DNA from: JASHVB01 sp036489395
GTDB lineage: Bacteria; Pseudomonadota; Alphaproteobacteria; Acetobacterales; Acetobacteraceae
NCBI GenBank assembly: GCA_036489395.1
Contig: DASXFW010000112.1
Coordinates: 1 to 57,061 of the forward strand
Reading direction: 5' to 3'
DNA: 57,061 nucleotides
The position numbers and the translations under genes are program-made. The notes under the pieces are model-generated. The model searched no databases. It was not told the origin of the DNA and saw only the letters and a program-made list of their open reading frames with translations. This document shows, in pieces, positions 37,339-46,393 of this stretch (position 1 is its first letter; each line of letters begins with the position of its first letter).

Positions 37339-37451
37339 GATCGGCGACAGGAATACGACAATCTTGCGCTGGGCTGCTGAAACTATTTTGAGACCGGTCG
37401 CATTGCAGCGTAGGCTGACACGCAAAGCGGAATTCGCAGGAGGGGGCGAGA

Positions 37452-38642
37452 ATGGCTGACAGCAAGACCCAGCACTCGGGGTTCGGCAATTGCGACGGCA
37501 AGGACGACAACGTTTTCACCGGGATCGGCCCGCAGATGCTCGGCCTGAACCTGCCGTTCGATCCGTTCGTCTCCCTGGTGGACGCCCTGATTCCAAATCC
37601 GATCCCGTTCCTGCCCATCGCCGCCGGTGACAACGGCCCGACGCCGGCCCAGAGCAACATGTTCTGGACCTATGACCAGATCACCGGCCTGCATGTCGAG
37701 ACCGCGGCCGGCTACCTGAGCGGCGCGCCCGGCACCGGGGGCTTCAACCTGAACGTCCTGCCGGATGGCGCCTGGGCGCTGCAGTTCGACGGCACGAACA
37801 CCGTGATCGGCGCCAATGCGGGCGAGGCGCCGCCCGCACCGCCCCCGCCGCCCGCCGGCAACGCCGTGCTGTACGTGACGCAGAACGGCGCCGATGGCGG
37901 CGTCAACGGCACCGCGGGCCACCTCACCATCAATGGCGACGGCTCGGCGTCCGATCCGGTGGTCGGCTACGACACGATCTCCGGCGGCGTCGATGACTAC
38001 ATGATCGGCGGCGACGGCACCGGCGGCGCCGGCCCCGGAGGCGACGGCAACTGCGCGATCTACCTCAGCGGACCCGGCTCGGTCCTGGTCGATATGGAGA
38101 ACGGCAACGGCTACGGCGGCAGCGCGCAGGGCGACGTGATGTCCAACATGAACCAAGTGCGCGGCTCCGCCTTCAGCAACGTGCTGATCGGCAAGACCAC
38201 CGGCACGGACCTGAAAAGCGGCGGCAACGACAGCCTGCTGGTCTCCACCGGCGGCAAGGGATTCGAATTGCGGCCGGACGGCTACGGCAACATCCTGGTC
38301 TCCACCGTCGGCGCGGACGTGTTCCGCTTCGACCCGACGCATGGCTGGGCGCTCGGCGACGACAACATCGCGCTGGGCTTCAACGTCGCGCACGGCGACA
38401 CGCTCGACCTGTCGCTGATCGGCAGCAATTTCCACGATACGACGGCCGCCGGCTACAACGCCGCCACCGGCACCGGCAACATCAACGACTACGTCCGCTT
38501 CGTGAACGAGGCGGACGGCGACCACCTGCTGTTCAGCCCGACCGGCAACGTGCAGAGCGCCGGGATCGAGTTGCTCGACATGAAGCTGACCTATGGGCTG
38601 AATGCCGCCTCGCTCTATCAGAGTCATAATCTGCTGCTTTAA
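37452..38642 (+). CDS. Acidic Gly/Asn/Asp-rich protein, possible type I secretion substrate
   Basis: A 396-residue protein with no signal peptide, very few Lys/Cys residues and many Gly, Asn and Asp. It has a proline stretch near residue 125 (APPAPPPPPAG) linking two parts, then Gly/Asp-rich beta-like sequence (SGGVDDYMIGGDGTGGAGPGGDG; ADVFRFDPTHGWALGDDNIALGF). The end (DYVRFVNEADGDHLLFSPTG...LNAASLYQSHNLLL) resembles C-terminal targeting domains of type I secreted adhesins. Strict RTX nonapeptides (GGxGxDxUx) are not seen. CAGGAGGGGGCGAG precedes the ATG. Export by a type I system is an inference; no such transporter is in the window. Confidence 0.65.
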   Translation: MADSKTQHSGFGNCDGKDDNVFTGIGPQMLGLNLPFDPFVSLVDALIPNPIPFLPIAAGDNGPTPAQSNMFWTYDQITGLHVETAAGYLSGAPGTGGFNLNVLPDGAWALQFDGTNTVIGANAGEAPPAPPPPPAGNAVLYVTQNGADGGVNGTAGHLTINGDGSASDPVVGYDTISGGVDDYMIGGDGTGGAGPGGDGNCAIYLSGPGSVLVDMENGNGYGGSAQGDVMSNMNQVRGSAFSNVLIGKTTGTDLKSGGNDSLLVSTGGKGFELRPDGYGNILVSTVGADVFRFDPTHGWALGDDNIALGFNVAHGDTLDLSLIGSNFHDTTAAGYNAATGTGNINDYVRFVNEADGDHLLFSPTGNVQSAGIELLDMKLTYGLNAASLYQSHNLLL

Positions 38643-38780
38643 CGCCGGGATGACGACGCACACCCCGCGGTTTTATCTCTTTGTAACTATGCGTGATGAT
38701 AGAGCCGCCTGGGGCAAGGGGAAGATCAATACGGGTTTACCGGCCGTTCCGTTAATATCGGCAGCAAGGGGGTGCCGGCC

Positions 38781-41180
<2,400 letters not shown>

Positions 41181-41554
41181 TACCAGGCGGCCGAAACAGC
41201 GACGCACGCGCCGGCCGCTGCCCCGTCATGCCGACCATCGGGCACTTGACCCGGTGGTCGGCATGACGGGGGGGTGACGAGCGTGCGTCCCATCCGCGCT
41301 TTGCTGTTCGCAATGACCCCCACACCGGAATCGCCACAGCCGGGCCGCCGCGATGCGGTCCCGTGCGCGCCAGCGCAGCCTTCCGAGCGTTCAGGGCGGC
41401 CCGGTCGCGGCCCTGGCGACACGCAAGATGGCCGCGACGTCAGCGTCTTGCTCTGCCGGAGCGTCCGGCGGACGGCCAGCGGCGGTCAGCGCCAGCGCCG
41501 GCTCGCGAAACACCTGGGGGAACCTGCTGATCCGTTCGGTCAGTGCGTCCAACG
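41181..41554. other. Noncoding stretch with REP-D copy
   Basis: Downstream of the kinase, 41220-41271 contains a palindrome starting CGTCATGCCGACCA and ending GGTCGGCATGACG around CGGGCACTTGACCCG, probably also its terminator. The rest up to the MITE-like element is open on the minus strand (ending LTAAGRPPDAPAEQDADVAAIL) but without a start or family match, perhaps a gene remnant. Confidence 0.5.
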
Positions 41555-41745
41555 TAAGGCACTGTTGACGAATAATCGCTGCAATTGACGCACGGTCGCA
41601 TAATGTCGTCATGCCGACGAAGGTCGGCATCCACGTCTTCCTCCGCTGCGGCACTGCAAGACGTGGATGCCGCCCTTCGTCGGCATGACGGGGCAAAGGC
41701 CGGTGCCTCACTCAACCGATTCGATTATTCATCAACAGTGCCTTA
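41555..41745. mobile_element. 191-bp MITE-like element with TA ends
   Basis: The 24-nt ends match as an inverted repeat with one mismatch: TAAGGCACTGTTGACGAATA at the left (41555) and the complement of the same sequence at the right (to 41745). If TA is the duplicated target, the true ends start AGGCACTGTTGA, as in non-autonomous derivatives of TA-targeting transposons such as the IS630/Tc1 type. No transposase is inside. The interior holds a REP-D palindrome (about 41602-41692). The right end supplies the stop codon of the small minus-strand gene next to it. Confidence 0.65.
41602..41692. repeat. REP-D palindrome
   Basis: Starts CGTCATGCCGACGAAGGTCGG and ends CCTTCGTCGGCATGACGG, with the arms CATCCACGTCTT and AAGACGTGGATG. 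It lies wholly inside the 191-bp element. Related copies or halves are at 7527-7560 and 41220-41271. Confidence 0.75.
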
Positions 41746-41901
41746 GTTTGGCAGCTCCCCCCTCGCCGGCGGCAGTCCGGCTTGCCTGAGCAGCCGATCG
41801 ACCAACTCCAACAATAGACGGCCGGTCTCCGGATCACTCGTTGTGCTGGCTATTCGGGCTAGTTCGCGTGCCAACTCCACGACGTCGAATTTGTCGCTCA
41901 T
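41743..41901 (-). CDS. Small hypothetical protein
   Basis: A 52-residue helical, acidic protein: MSDKFDVVELARELARIAST, then a helix TGRLLLELVDRLLRQAGLPP. The ATG at 41899-41901 has GGAGGGG seven nt before it; the longer in-frame start at 41979 reads through this ribosome-binding site and is unlikely. The stop TAA is formed by the end of the MITE-like element, so the natural C-terminus may have been replaced. No function is recognised. Confidence 0.6.
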   Translation of the reverse strand: MSDKFDVVELARELARIASTTSDPETGRLLLELVDRLLRQAGLPPARGELPN

Positions 41902-42355
41902 GGTGGCCCCTCCATAAAGGACCTGCACGAGCACTTTCACGCATGCGGGTACTCCCGCGCATTGATCCTGATCAGACATTACGAATACGCATCTAAGAGG
42001 TATCCGACCGCCTTGATCCGAATGGGGTAGGGTCGGGATACGTGTAAAAAGTAGTCACAAGCCAAAATTGCCGGTGTCCAGAAACGCTTACCTCTCTGGA
42101 CGACGCGATTGCCAACCTATCTTATTGAAAACACATGCCTCTCTGGCGACCCTCGGCGGACCCATTTCTGGACGCCCGGACGAACTGCCCGCAGGAAAGC
42201 CGGTGTGGGGTCTCAGGGGTTGCTGGCCGTCATAGACAACCTTTTTTTTGAAATAGATTTCTACTGCGCGCCTCCCTTGTGACTACTTTTTGCACCCATC
42301 CCGACCCTGCCCCGAATAGGTTTGAACCGCTGCGGCGCCATGCTAAGCTCGTACA
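41902..42355. other. AT-richer intergenic region hosting a 290-bp element
   Basis: This gap between two small genes has lower GC than its surroundings and contains runs such as TTTTTTTT (42242-42249). It is mostly occupied by the inverted-repeat element at 42024-42313. A minus-strand frame is open at 42230-42712 but overlaps the plus-strand gene and has no credible start. Confidence 0.55.
42024..42313. mobile_element. 290-bp MITE-like element with 38-bp inverted repeats and GAAT duplication
   Basis: The left end (42024-42061) begins GGGGTAGGGTCGGGAT and continues to AAAAAGTAGTCACAAG. The right end (42276-42313) is its reverse complement with four mismatches in 38. GAAT stands immediately outside both ends (42020-42023 and 42314-42317), a likely 4-bp target duplication. 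No open reading frame inside is convincing. This is the structure of a non-autonomous transposable element; the parent family is not recognised. Confidence 0.75.
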
Positions 42356-42928
42356 ATGGCATGCACCGAGTATCAGCCGGGCCAGAGCGCCCCCCATTCC
42401 GGCCGCTACGAGCAACGGAATGTCATGGGTGCGCGGACCGGCACGATAACGTACGTGCAGGAAGGCGCCGAACTGCCGGGCGCGCCGCGCGGCTTTTCCT
42501 GGACGCCGCTTGCTTTGTGGACCGCCGCCGAGCTTCGCGCGGAGGCGGAGGAGTATCGCCGTCTGGCTGAGACTGCTTTGACGCCGCCGGCGATGACGGC
42601 CCTCTATAAGGTCGCAGATCGCCTTGGCGCTCTGGCTGATCGGCGCGAGCGAGAGGGGGGACCCGACCAGCCTCGGTCCGCGATGGACGCCATGATCGGT
42701 GAGATCAACCATCTGGCCGGCATGCAGCCGCGTCCGTTGGATGCCCTGATCGAGATGGTCAAGCTGGCTATCGCGACGGATGTCGATGCGTATCTGCTTA
42801 TCGGTAGTCTTATCGAAGGGATTGGCGTTGCCATCGCCAAGCGAGTCCCACCCGAGAGGCAGAGAGATGTTGCCGTTGCAGCCCAGCGGTTGTTGCGCGA
42901 TAGGATGCGTACCTACAACGTCATCTGA
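42356..42928 (+). CDS. Hypothetical protein with YjzC-like N-terminus
   Basis: A 190-residue protein. The N-terminus CTEYQPGQSAPHSGRYEQRNVMGARTGTITYVQEGAELPGAPRGFSW resembles small YjzC-like 'PG-x-APxSGxY' proteins. It is followed by a helix-rich part with AAELRAEAEEYRRLAETALTPPAMTALYKVADRLGALADRRERE, like a coiled helix pair. The ATG is just 38 nt after the right end of the 290-bp element, so its promoter may have been altered by the insertion. Cellular role unknown. Confidence 0.65.
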   Translation: MACTEYQPGQSAPHSGRYEQRNVMGARTGTITYVQEGAELPGAPRGFSWTPLALWTAAELRAEAEEYRRLAETALTPPAMTALYKVADRLGALADRREREGGPDQPRSAMDAMIGEINHLAGMQPRPLDALIEMVKLAIATDVDAYLLIGSLIEGIGVAIAKRVPPERQRDVAVAAQRLLRDRMRTYNVI

Positions 42929-43039
42929 CCGCTGCGTTCGATGGGGATCATTGGCAAGCCTGACGTCGTTATCGGCACCCGCATCGCCTATGCCGCAACG
43001 AACAGGCGTCGCCGATCGCGCCGAACAAACGACACGCGT

Positions 43040-43627
43040 TCAGGCGCGCCCGAACGTCGAACCGACAGCGGCATCGGCCGCGGCCACCTCGAACTCCTCC
43101 GGATCGAATTCGCCGCCGAGCCATTCCAGCCGTTCCTCATGTTCCGGATGGTCGGGATCGGCCAGGATCGCGAGCAATTCCTCATAGCCCCACGGTCCGC
43201 CGCAATCTTCCGGCGGACAGCAGCGTTCGCCGGCGACACAGGCGGGAACATGATCCGGCATGGTTGCCGGCGGGCGTGCCTCGATCAACACCGTATGCAC
43301 CCAGTCGTCGCCGAAATCGTACGTGTAGCCGAAGCGCTTCACGCCAGTCCGCTGCAGTTGGCGCAGCTTCATGCGCGCTTCGTTCTCGGCATCCTCTATC
43401 ATCGTGGGATCGCCGAACTGCCGGCCGCCGATGTTGAACGTGTGCATATGGCCGTCCATCCAGCCCATCGCCGCCTGGATCGCCTGGTGCAGATCGGCCA
43501 GCGTCATATTCGCCGGCACCAGCACGCGGCGCCAGATCGGCGGCCTTATCTCGTTCAGCGTCACCTTCAGGCTGATGATGTCCCCGCTCTCCGGCGCACC
43601 GCGTTTCGCACTGGCTTTTTTGGCCAT
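43040..43627 (-). CDS. Plasmid pRiA4b ORF-3 family protein
   Basis: A 195-residue protein of the PF07929 family, first noted on a rhizobial plasmid and of unknown function. It has IISLKVTLNEIRPPIWRRVLVPANMTLADLHQAIQAAMGWMDGHMHTFNIGGRQFGDP, then KRFGYTYDFGDDWVHTVLIE and CVAGERCCPPEDCGGPWGYEELLAILADPDHPEHEERLEWLGGEFDPEEF, all hallmark blocks including the Cys cluster that may bind metal. The ATG at 43625-43627 gives MAKKASAKRGAPE. It follows the acetamidase gene by 13 nt on the same strand. These genes often travel with mobile DNA. Confidence 0.9.
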   Translation of the reverse strand: MAKKASAKRGAPESGDIISLKVTLNEIRPPIWRRVLVPANMTLADLHQAIQAAMGWMDGHMHTFNIGGRQFGDPTMIEDAENEARMKLRQLQRTGVKRFGYTYDFGDDWVHTVLIEARPPATMPDHVPACVAGERCCPPEDCGGPWGYEELLAILADPDHPEHEERLEWLGGEFDPEEFEVAAADAAVGSTFGRA

Positions 43628-43640
43628 CGTCGCTTCCCCG

Positions 43641-44750
43641 TCACACGCCGTCGAAGATTGCTTCCGGCAGCAGCGCCGATACCACGTAGTTCGGCACATC
43701 GACCACGTTCGACACCCGCAGATCCACCGCGACGCTGCATATCACGTACGCCTGCTGCTGGCTGAACCCGCGTTCCTGCAGCAACTCCATCATGTTCAGC
43801 ACCGCGTTGCGACACGCGAGCGTCAGGTTCTCGGCCTCGATCTCGCCGTCGGCGTTGATCGGCATGCCCATCACGCCGAGGAACCGCTCCGGCGCCGCGA
43901 ACCGCGGATCGGTGAAATAGCCGGTGCGCGAGAACACCGGCGAGCTGAACTTGCGGCGTTCGGCCAGGCCTTTGTGCACGCGGAAGCGCAACACGGCGGT
44001 CGCGCCCATCTCCACTGCGGTAACGCACACCTCGCCGTCGCCCTGCGCGAAGTGCCCGTCGCCGGTGGAGAACAAGCCGCCTTCCTTGAACACCGGCAGG
44101 AAGAGCTTGGCACCCTTGGTCAATTGCTTCACGTCGAAATTGCCGCCGTTCTCGCGCGGCGGCAGCGTGCGCAGGCCGGTCAGCCCGCACGGTCCCGCCG
44201 GCACCGCGCCCGCCGCATCCGGCGGCAACGCAAACCCCCCGCGGTCAATCACCCGCTGCTCTCGCGCCGTCCACGCGGCGAGTTTCTCCGCCGACGGCGC
44301 CACCGCCGACACGCCCATGAACGGCGCGCCGGGAATGCGCACGCCCGGCAACTGCGCCGAGGTCGCCCAGTTGTCGCGGATTTCCCAATGCACCAGGAAC
44401 GGCTCGGTCATCACGTCGCGCAGGAAGCCGAGGCCAGGCATGATCGCGCTGAACGCCGTGGGCTGCGCGATGATGTCGGTGAACTCGATTTCCAGCATGT
44501 CGCCCGGCATTGCGCCCTTGACGAACACCGGCCCGGTCAGCGGATGCACCGCGCCCACGTCGAATGTGGGGAAATCCGCGACTGTCGTGTCCGGCTTGAT
44601 CTGCCCGTCCAATGCGTCGCGCGTTTCCAGCGCGATCTCCTCGCCTTCGGCAATTTCGGCGACGGGCGGGATGTCGGGGTGATAGCGGTTGTGGCCGCAG
44701 TTCGGCTCGTCGCACAGACGCTTGCCGCGGTCGATTCGGATGGCGTGCAT
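43641..44750 (-). CDS. Acetamidase/formamidase family protein
   Basis: Amidase that hydrolyses short aliphatic amides to acids and ammonia. The 369-residue product has the expected blocks VADFPTFDVGAVHPLTGPVFVKGAMPGDMLEIEF, LVHWEIRDNWATSAQLPGVRIPGAPFMGVSAVAPS, GGNFDVKQLTKGAKLFLPVFKEGGLFSTGDGHFAQGDGEVCVTAVE, and a C-terminal MMELLQERGFSQQQAYVICSVAVDLRVSNVVDVPNYVVSALLP. The GDGHxxQGDGE segment is diagnostic. It could release nitrogen for growth. The upstream gap contains repeats only, so its promoter probably sits in or beside them. Confidence 0.92.
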   Translation of the reverse strand: MHAIRIDRGKRLCDEPNCGHNRYHPDIPPVAEIAEGEEIALETRDALDGQIKPDTTVADFPTFDVGAVHPLTGPVFVKGAMPGDMLEIEFTDIIAQPTAFSAIMPGLGFLRDVMTEPFLVHWEIRDNWATSAQLPGVRIPGAPFMGVSAVAPSAEKLAAWTAREQRVIDRGGFALPPDAAGAVPAGPCGLTGLRTLPPRENGGNFDVKQLTKGAKLFLPVFKEGGLFSTGDGHFAQGDGEVCVTAVEMGATAVLRFRVHKGLAERRKFSSPVFSRTGYFTDPRFAAPERFLGVMGMPINADGEIEAENLTLACRNAVLNMMELLQERGFSQQQAYVICSVAVDLRVSNVVDVPNYVVSALLPEAIFDGV

Positions 44751-44777
44751 GGCGCTGGCTCCCCTGATTCATGGCGC

Positions 44778-44832
44778 GGCCTGCTGGGCCGGAACAATCT
44801 CGCCCGGGAGATTGCTTCGGCCAAGGGGCCTA
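44778..44832. repeat. Partial REP-A palindrome
   Basis: GGCCGGAACAATCTCGCCCG and CGGGAGATTGCTTCGGCC form the inner hairpin, but the outer TGTCATTGCGAG end is lost on the left, and on the right the usual CTCGCAATGACA is replaced by TAACAAGAAAC. Confidence 0.7.
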
Positions 44833-44854
44833 ACAAGAAACCAAGAAACTAAGG

Positions 44855-44949
44855 TTCCCCCCTCCCCTTGAGGGAGGGGGCTAGGGGGAGGGGTCGAGGC
44901 GTACAAATCGACCCCTCCCCCTGGCCCCCTCCCTCAAGGGGAGGGGGGA
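44855..44949. repeat. REP-B palindrome (C/G-rich)
   Basis: Arms begin CCCCCCTCCCCTTGAGGGAG and continue with TAGGGGGAGGGGTCG. The right half is the reverse complement (CGACCCCTCCCCCTGGCCCC, then CTCAAGGGGAGGGGGG). Other copies lie at 51532-51668 and 57001-57040. Confidence 0.82.
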
Positions 44950-45096
44950 ATCTCGTTTCCGTTTCATCCGGCGCGGGTCGGCCGAAGGCCGGGGGCCAAC
45001 CCGCAATGACAGAATCCCGGCAAGCGGTCATGGAACCATCCCCGTCGGCAGCGCGTTAGAGACCCGCCGACCCTCTATCTGGCTCCGGAACGTTCG

Positions 45097-45639
45097 ATGC
45101 GCGGATGGCTCGTCCTGGTTTGGCTCTGCCTGCCCTCTGTTGCGATGGCGCAATATCCGTACGGCTATCCGCCGCCGCCGCCCTATCGCCCGTGGCCTGC
45201 GCCGCAGCCGCGCGACAACGCGCCGTCCGGATCGCTGTCGCGCGAGATGCTGAACGCGCACAACGCCGTCCGCGCGCAGGTGCACGAGCCGCCGCTGTCC
45301 TGGTCGCCGCGGCTGGCTGCCGCGGCGCAGGAATGGGCCGAGCACCTGATCGCAACCGCTGCCTTCTATCACCGCGCCGGCGATCCGTATGGCGAGAACC
45401 TGTACACGATCACCGGCGGCGCAGCCTCGCCACAGCAGGTCGTGGACGCCTGGGCCGCCGAGGCACAGGGCTACGACATCGGCAGCAACACCTGTGCCGG
45501 CGTGTGCGGCCATTACACGCAGATCGTCTGGCGGACGACGCGTTACCTTGGCTGCGCCGTCGCGACCGATCCTGAACGCGAAGTTTGGGTGTGCGAGTAC
45601 GACCCGCCCGGCAACTACGTAGGCTACCGGCCGTACTGA
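45097..45639 (+). CDS. CAP domain-containing secreted protein
   Basis: Exported protein of the CAP/SCP (PR-1-like) superfamily. The 180-residue precursor starts MRGWLVLVWLCLPSVAMAQYP, a signal peptide cut after AMA. A Tyr/Pro-rich linker follows, then the CAP domain: LNAHNAVRAQVHEPPLSWSPRLAAAAQEWAEHLIA, YGENLYT, and the signatures CGHYTQIVWRTTRYLGCAVA and WVCEYDPPGNYVGYRPY. Histidine and glutamate residues of the CAP cavity are present, and the cysteines fit disulfides. It acts outside the cytoplasm; the molecular role of bacterial CAP proteins is not settled. It converges on the GNAT-like gene, 18 nt apart. Confidence 0.92.
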   Translation: MRGWLVLVWLCLPSVAMAQYPYGYPPPPPYRPWPAPQPRDNAPSGSLSREMLNAHNAVRAQVHEPPLSWSPRLAAAAQEWAEHLIATAAFYHRAGDPYGENLYTITGGAASPQQVVDAWAAEAQGYDIGSNTCAGVCGHYTQIVWRTTRYLGCAVATDPEREVWVCEYDPPGNYVGYRPY

Positions 45640-45657
45640 TCGCTGGGCCTCAACCGC

Positions 45658-46134
45658 TCAGCGCGTCGCCGCCGCATCGCATGCCGGCCCGCGCCGCAAT
45701 GGCTTGAGCATCAGCGACGCCTCCGGCGCGTGGCCTGCCGCGACCAGGCCGCCGGCGATAGTCGGCTCCTGCGCGTGCACCACGCTGCGCACCGCGTCGC
45801 AGCCCAGCCGCTGGCCCAGCGCGTCGAGCTCCGCCACCAGCGCCGCCAGCACCGCCTTGGGGTCGAGCAAATCGACCGCGACGAAGTGCTCCGCGATCAG
45901 CATGCGGCCGTTCGCGAGGTCGGAATCCACGCGGTAGCAGAACAAGCCGCACGGAAACGCGCGGCCGGCGCGGCGCGCGGCGATGATGCCGGTCTGCGTC
46001 GCACGGCGGCCAAGCAACGGCCGGGCAAACGCCAGCCACGCGGTCAGGCCGATCGACGGCATCGCCTCCCGGATCAGCGGATAGACCGCGCGAAGCTCGT
46101 CCCGGGTCAGCGGCTGCACAATGAACCCGCTCAT
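45658..46134 (-). CDS. GNAT-like hypothetical protein
   Basis: A 158-residue protein with a GNAT-like order of elements: MSGFIVQPLTRDELRAVYPLIREAMPSIGLTAWLAFARPLL, a central beta region (GIIAARRAGRAFPCGLFCYRVDSDLANGRMLIAEHFVAVDLLDP), a helix with LVAELDALGQRLGCDAVRSVV and a final GGLVAAGHAPEASLMLKPL. The classic acetyl-CoA loop (Q/RxxGxG/A) is not obvious, so activity is doubtful. The ATG at 46132-46134 is preceded by GAGGACC. An FNR-type palindrome lies 58 nt upstream, placed correctly for class II activation of this gene. Confidence 0.65.
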   Translation of the reverse strand: MSGFIVQPLTRDELRAVYPLIREAMPSIGLTAWLAFARPLLGRRATQTGIIAARRAGRAFPCGLFCYRVDSDLANGRMLIAEHFVAVDLLDPKAVLAALVAELDALGQRLGCDAVRSVVHAQEPTIAGGLVAAGHAPEASLMLKPLRRGPACDAAATR

Positions 46135-46191
46135 CGCGGTGGTCCTCAATCGACGTGGCGGCACCATGCCAGAGCCGAGGGCCCCGCGGCT

Positions 46192-46205
46192 TTGACGCAG
46201 ATCAA
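46192..46205. promoter_or_regulatory. FNR/FixK-type box in the 45658/46394 divergent region
   Basis: TTGACGCAGATCAA fits TTGAY-N4-ATCAA, and is flanked to give TTTGAC....ATCAAA. Its centre is 41-42 nt before a start point about 23 nt upstream of the GNAT-like ATG, the standard activator distance. The Hint gene start is 189 nt away on the other side. It has the same form as the hemN box at 54071. Confidence 0.55.
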
Positions 46206-46393
46206 AGCGCACGAAATAGCCTGGCCAGCCGCGGCTTCGGTGAAGCGAGCAGTAAAGGCCGCCGCATCGCGGTATCGTGAATTTGCCACGGGCTCAAACG
46301 ACACCAGGGCGCAACCCCGAATCAGGCCTACTCGCCGTAGCTTCCATGACTGGGCTCAGTCGCGTCAGCCGAAGCGACAGAGGAGACGCGCCC

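Larger units (their letters stand above)
44751..45096. other. Repeat-filled gap with composite REP-A/REP-B
   Basis: No gene is supported. The gap holds a partial REP-A at about 44778-44832 that ends GGCCTAACAAGAAA, joined to a C/G-rich REP-B palindrome at 44855-44949. The same junction recurs at the right end of the window. Confidence 0.6.

Noticed and set aside
41391..41711. Minus-strand frame ending in LTAAGRPPDAPAEQDADVAAIL
   Set aside because: Its first half is translated REP-D and MITE sequence. The end could be a gene remnant, but no start or family supports it.
42230..42712. Minus-strand frame overlapping the 290-bp element and the 42356 gene
   Set aside because: Runs out of the mobile element into antisense of a supported gene, with no recognisable motif.
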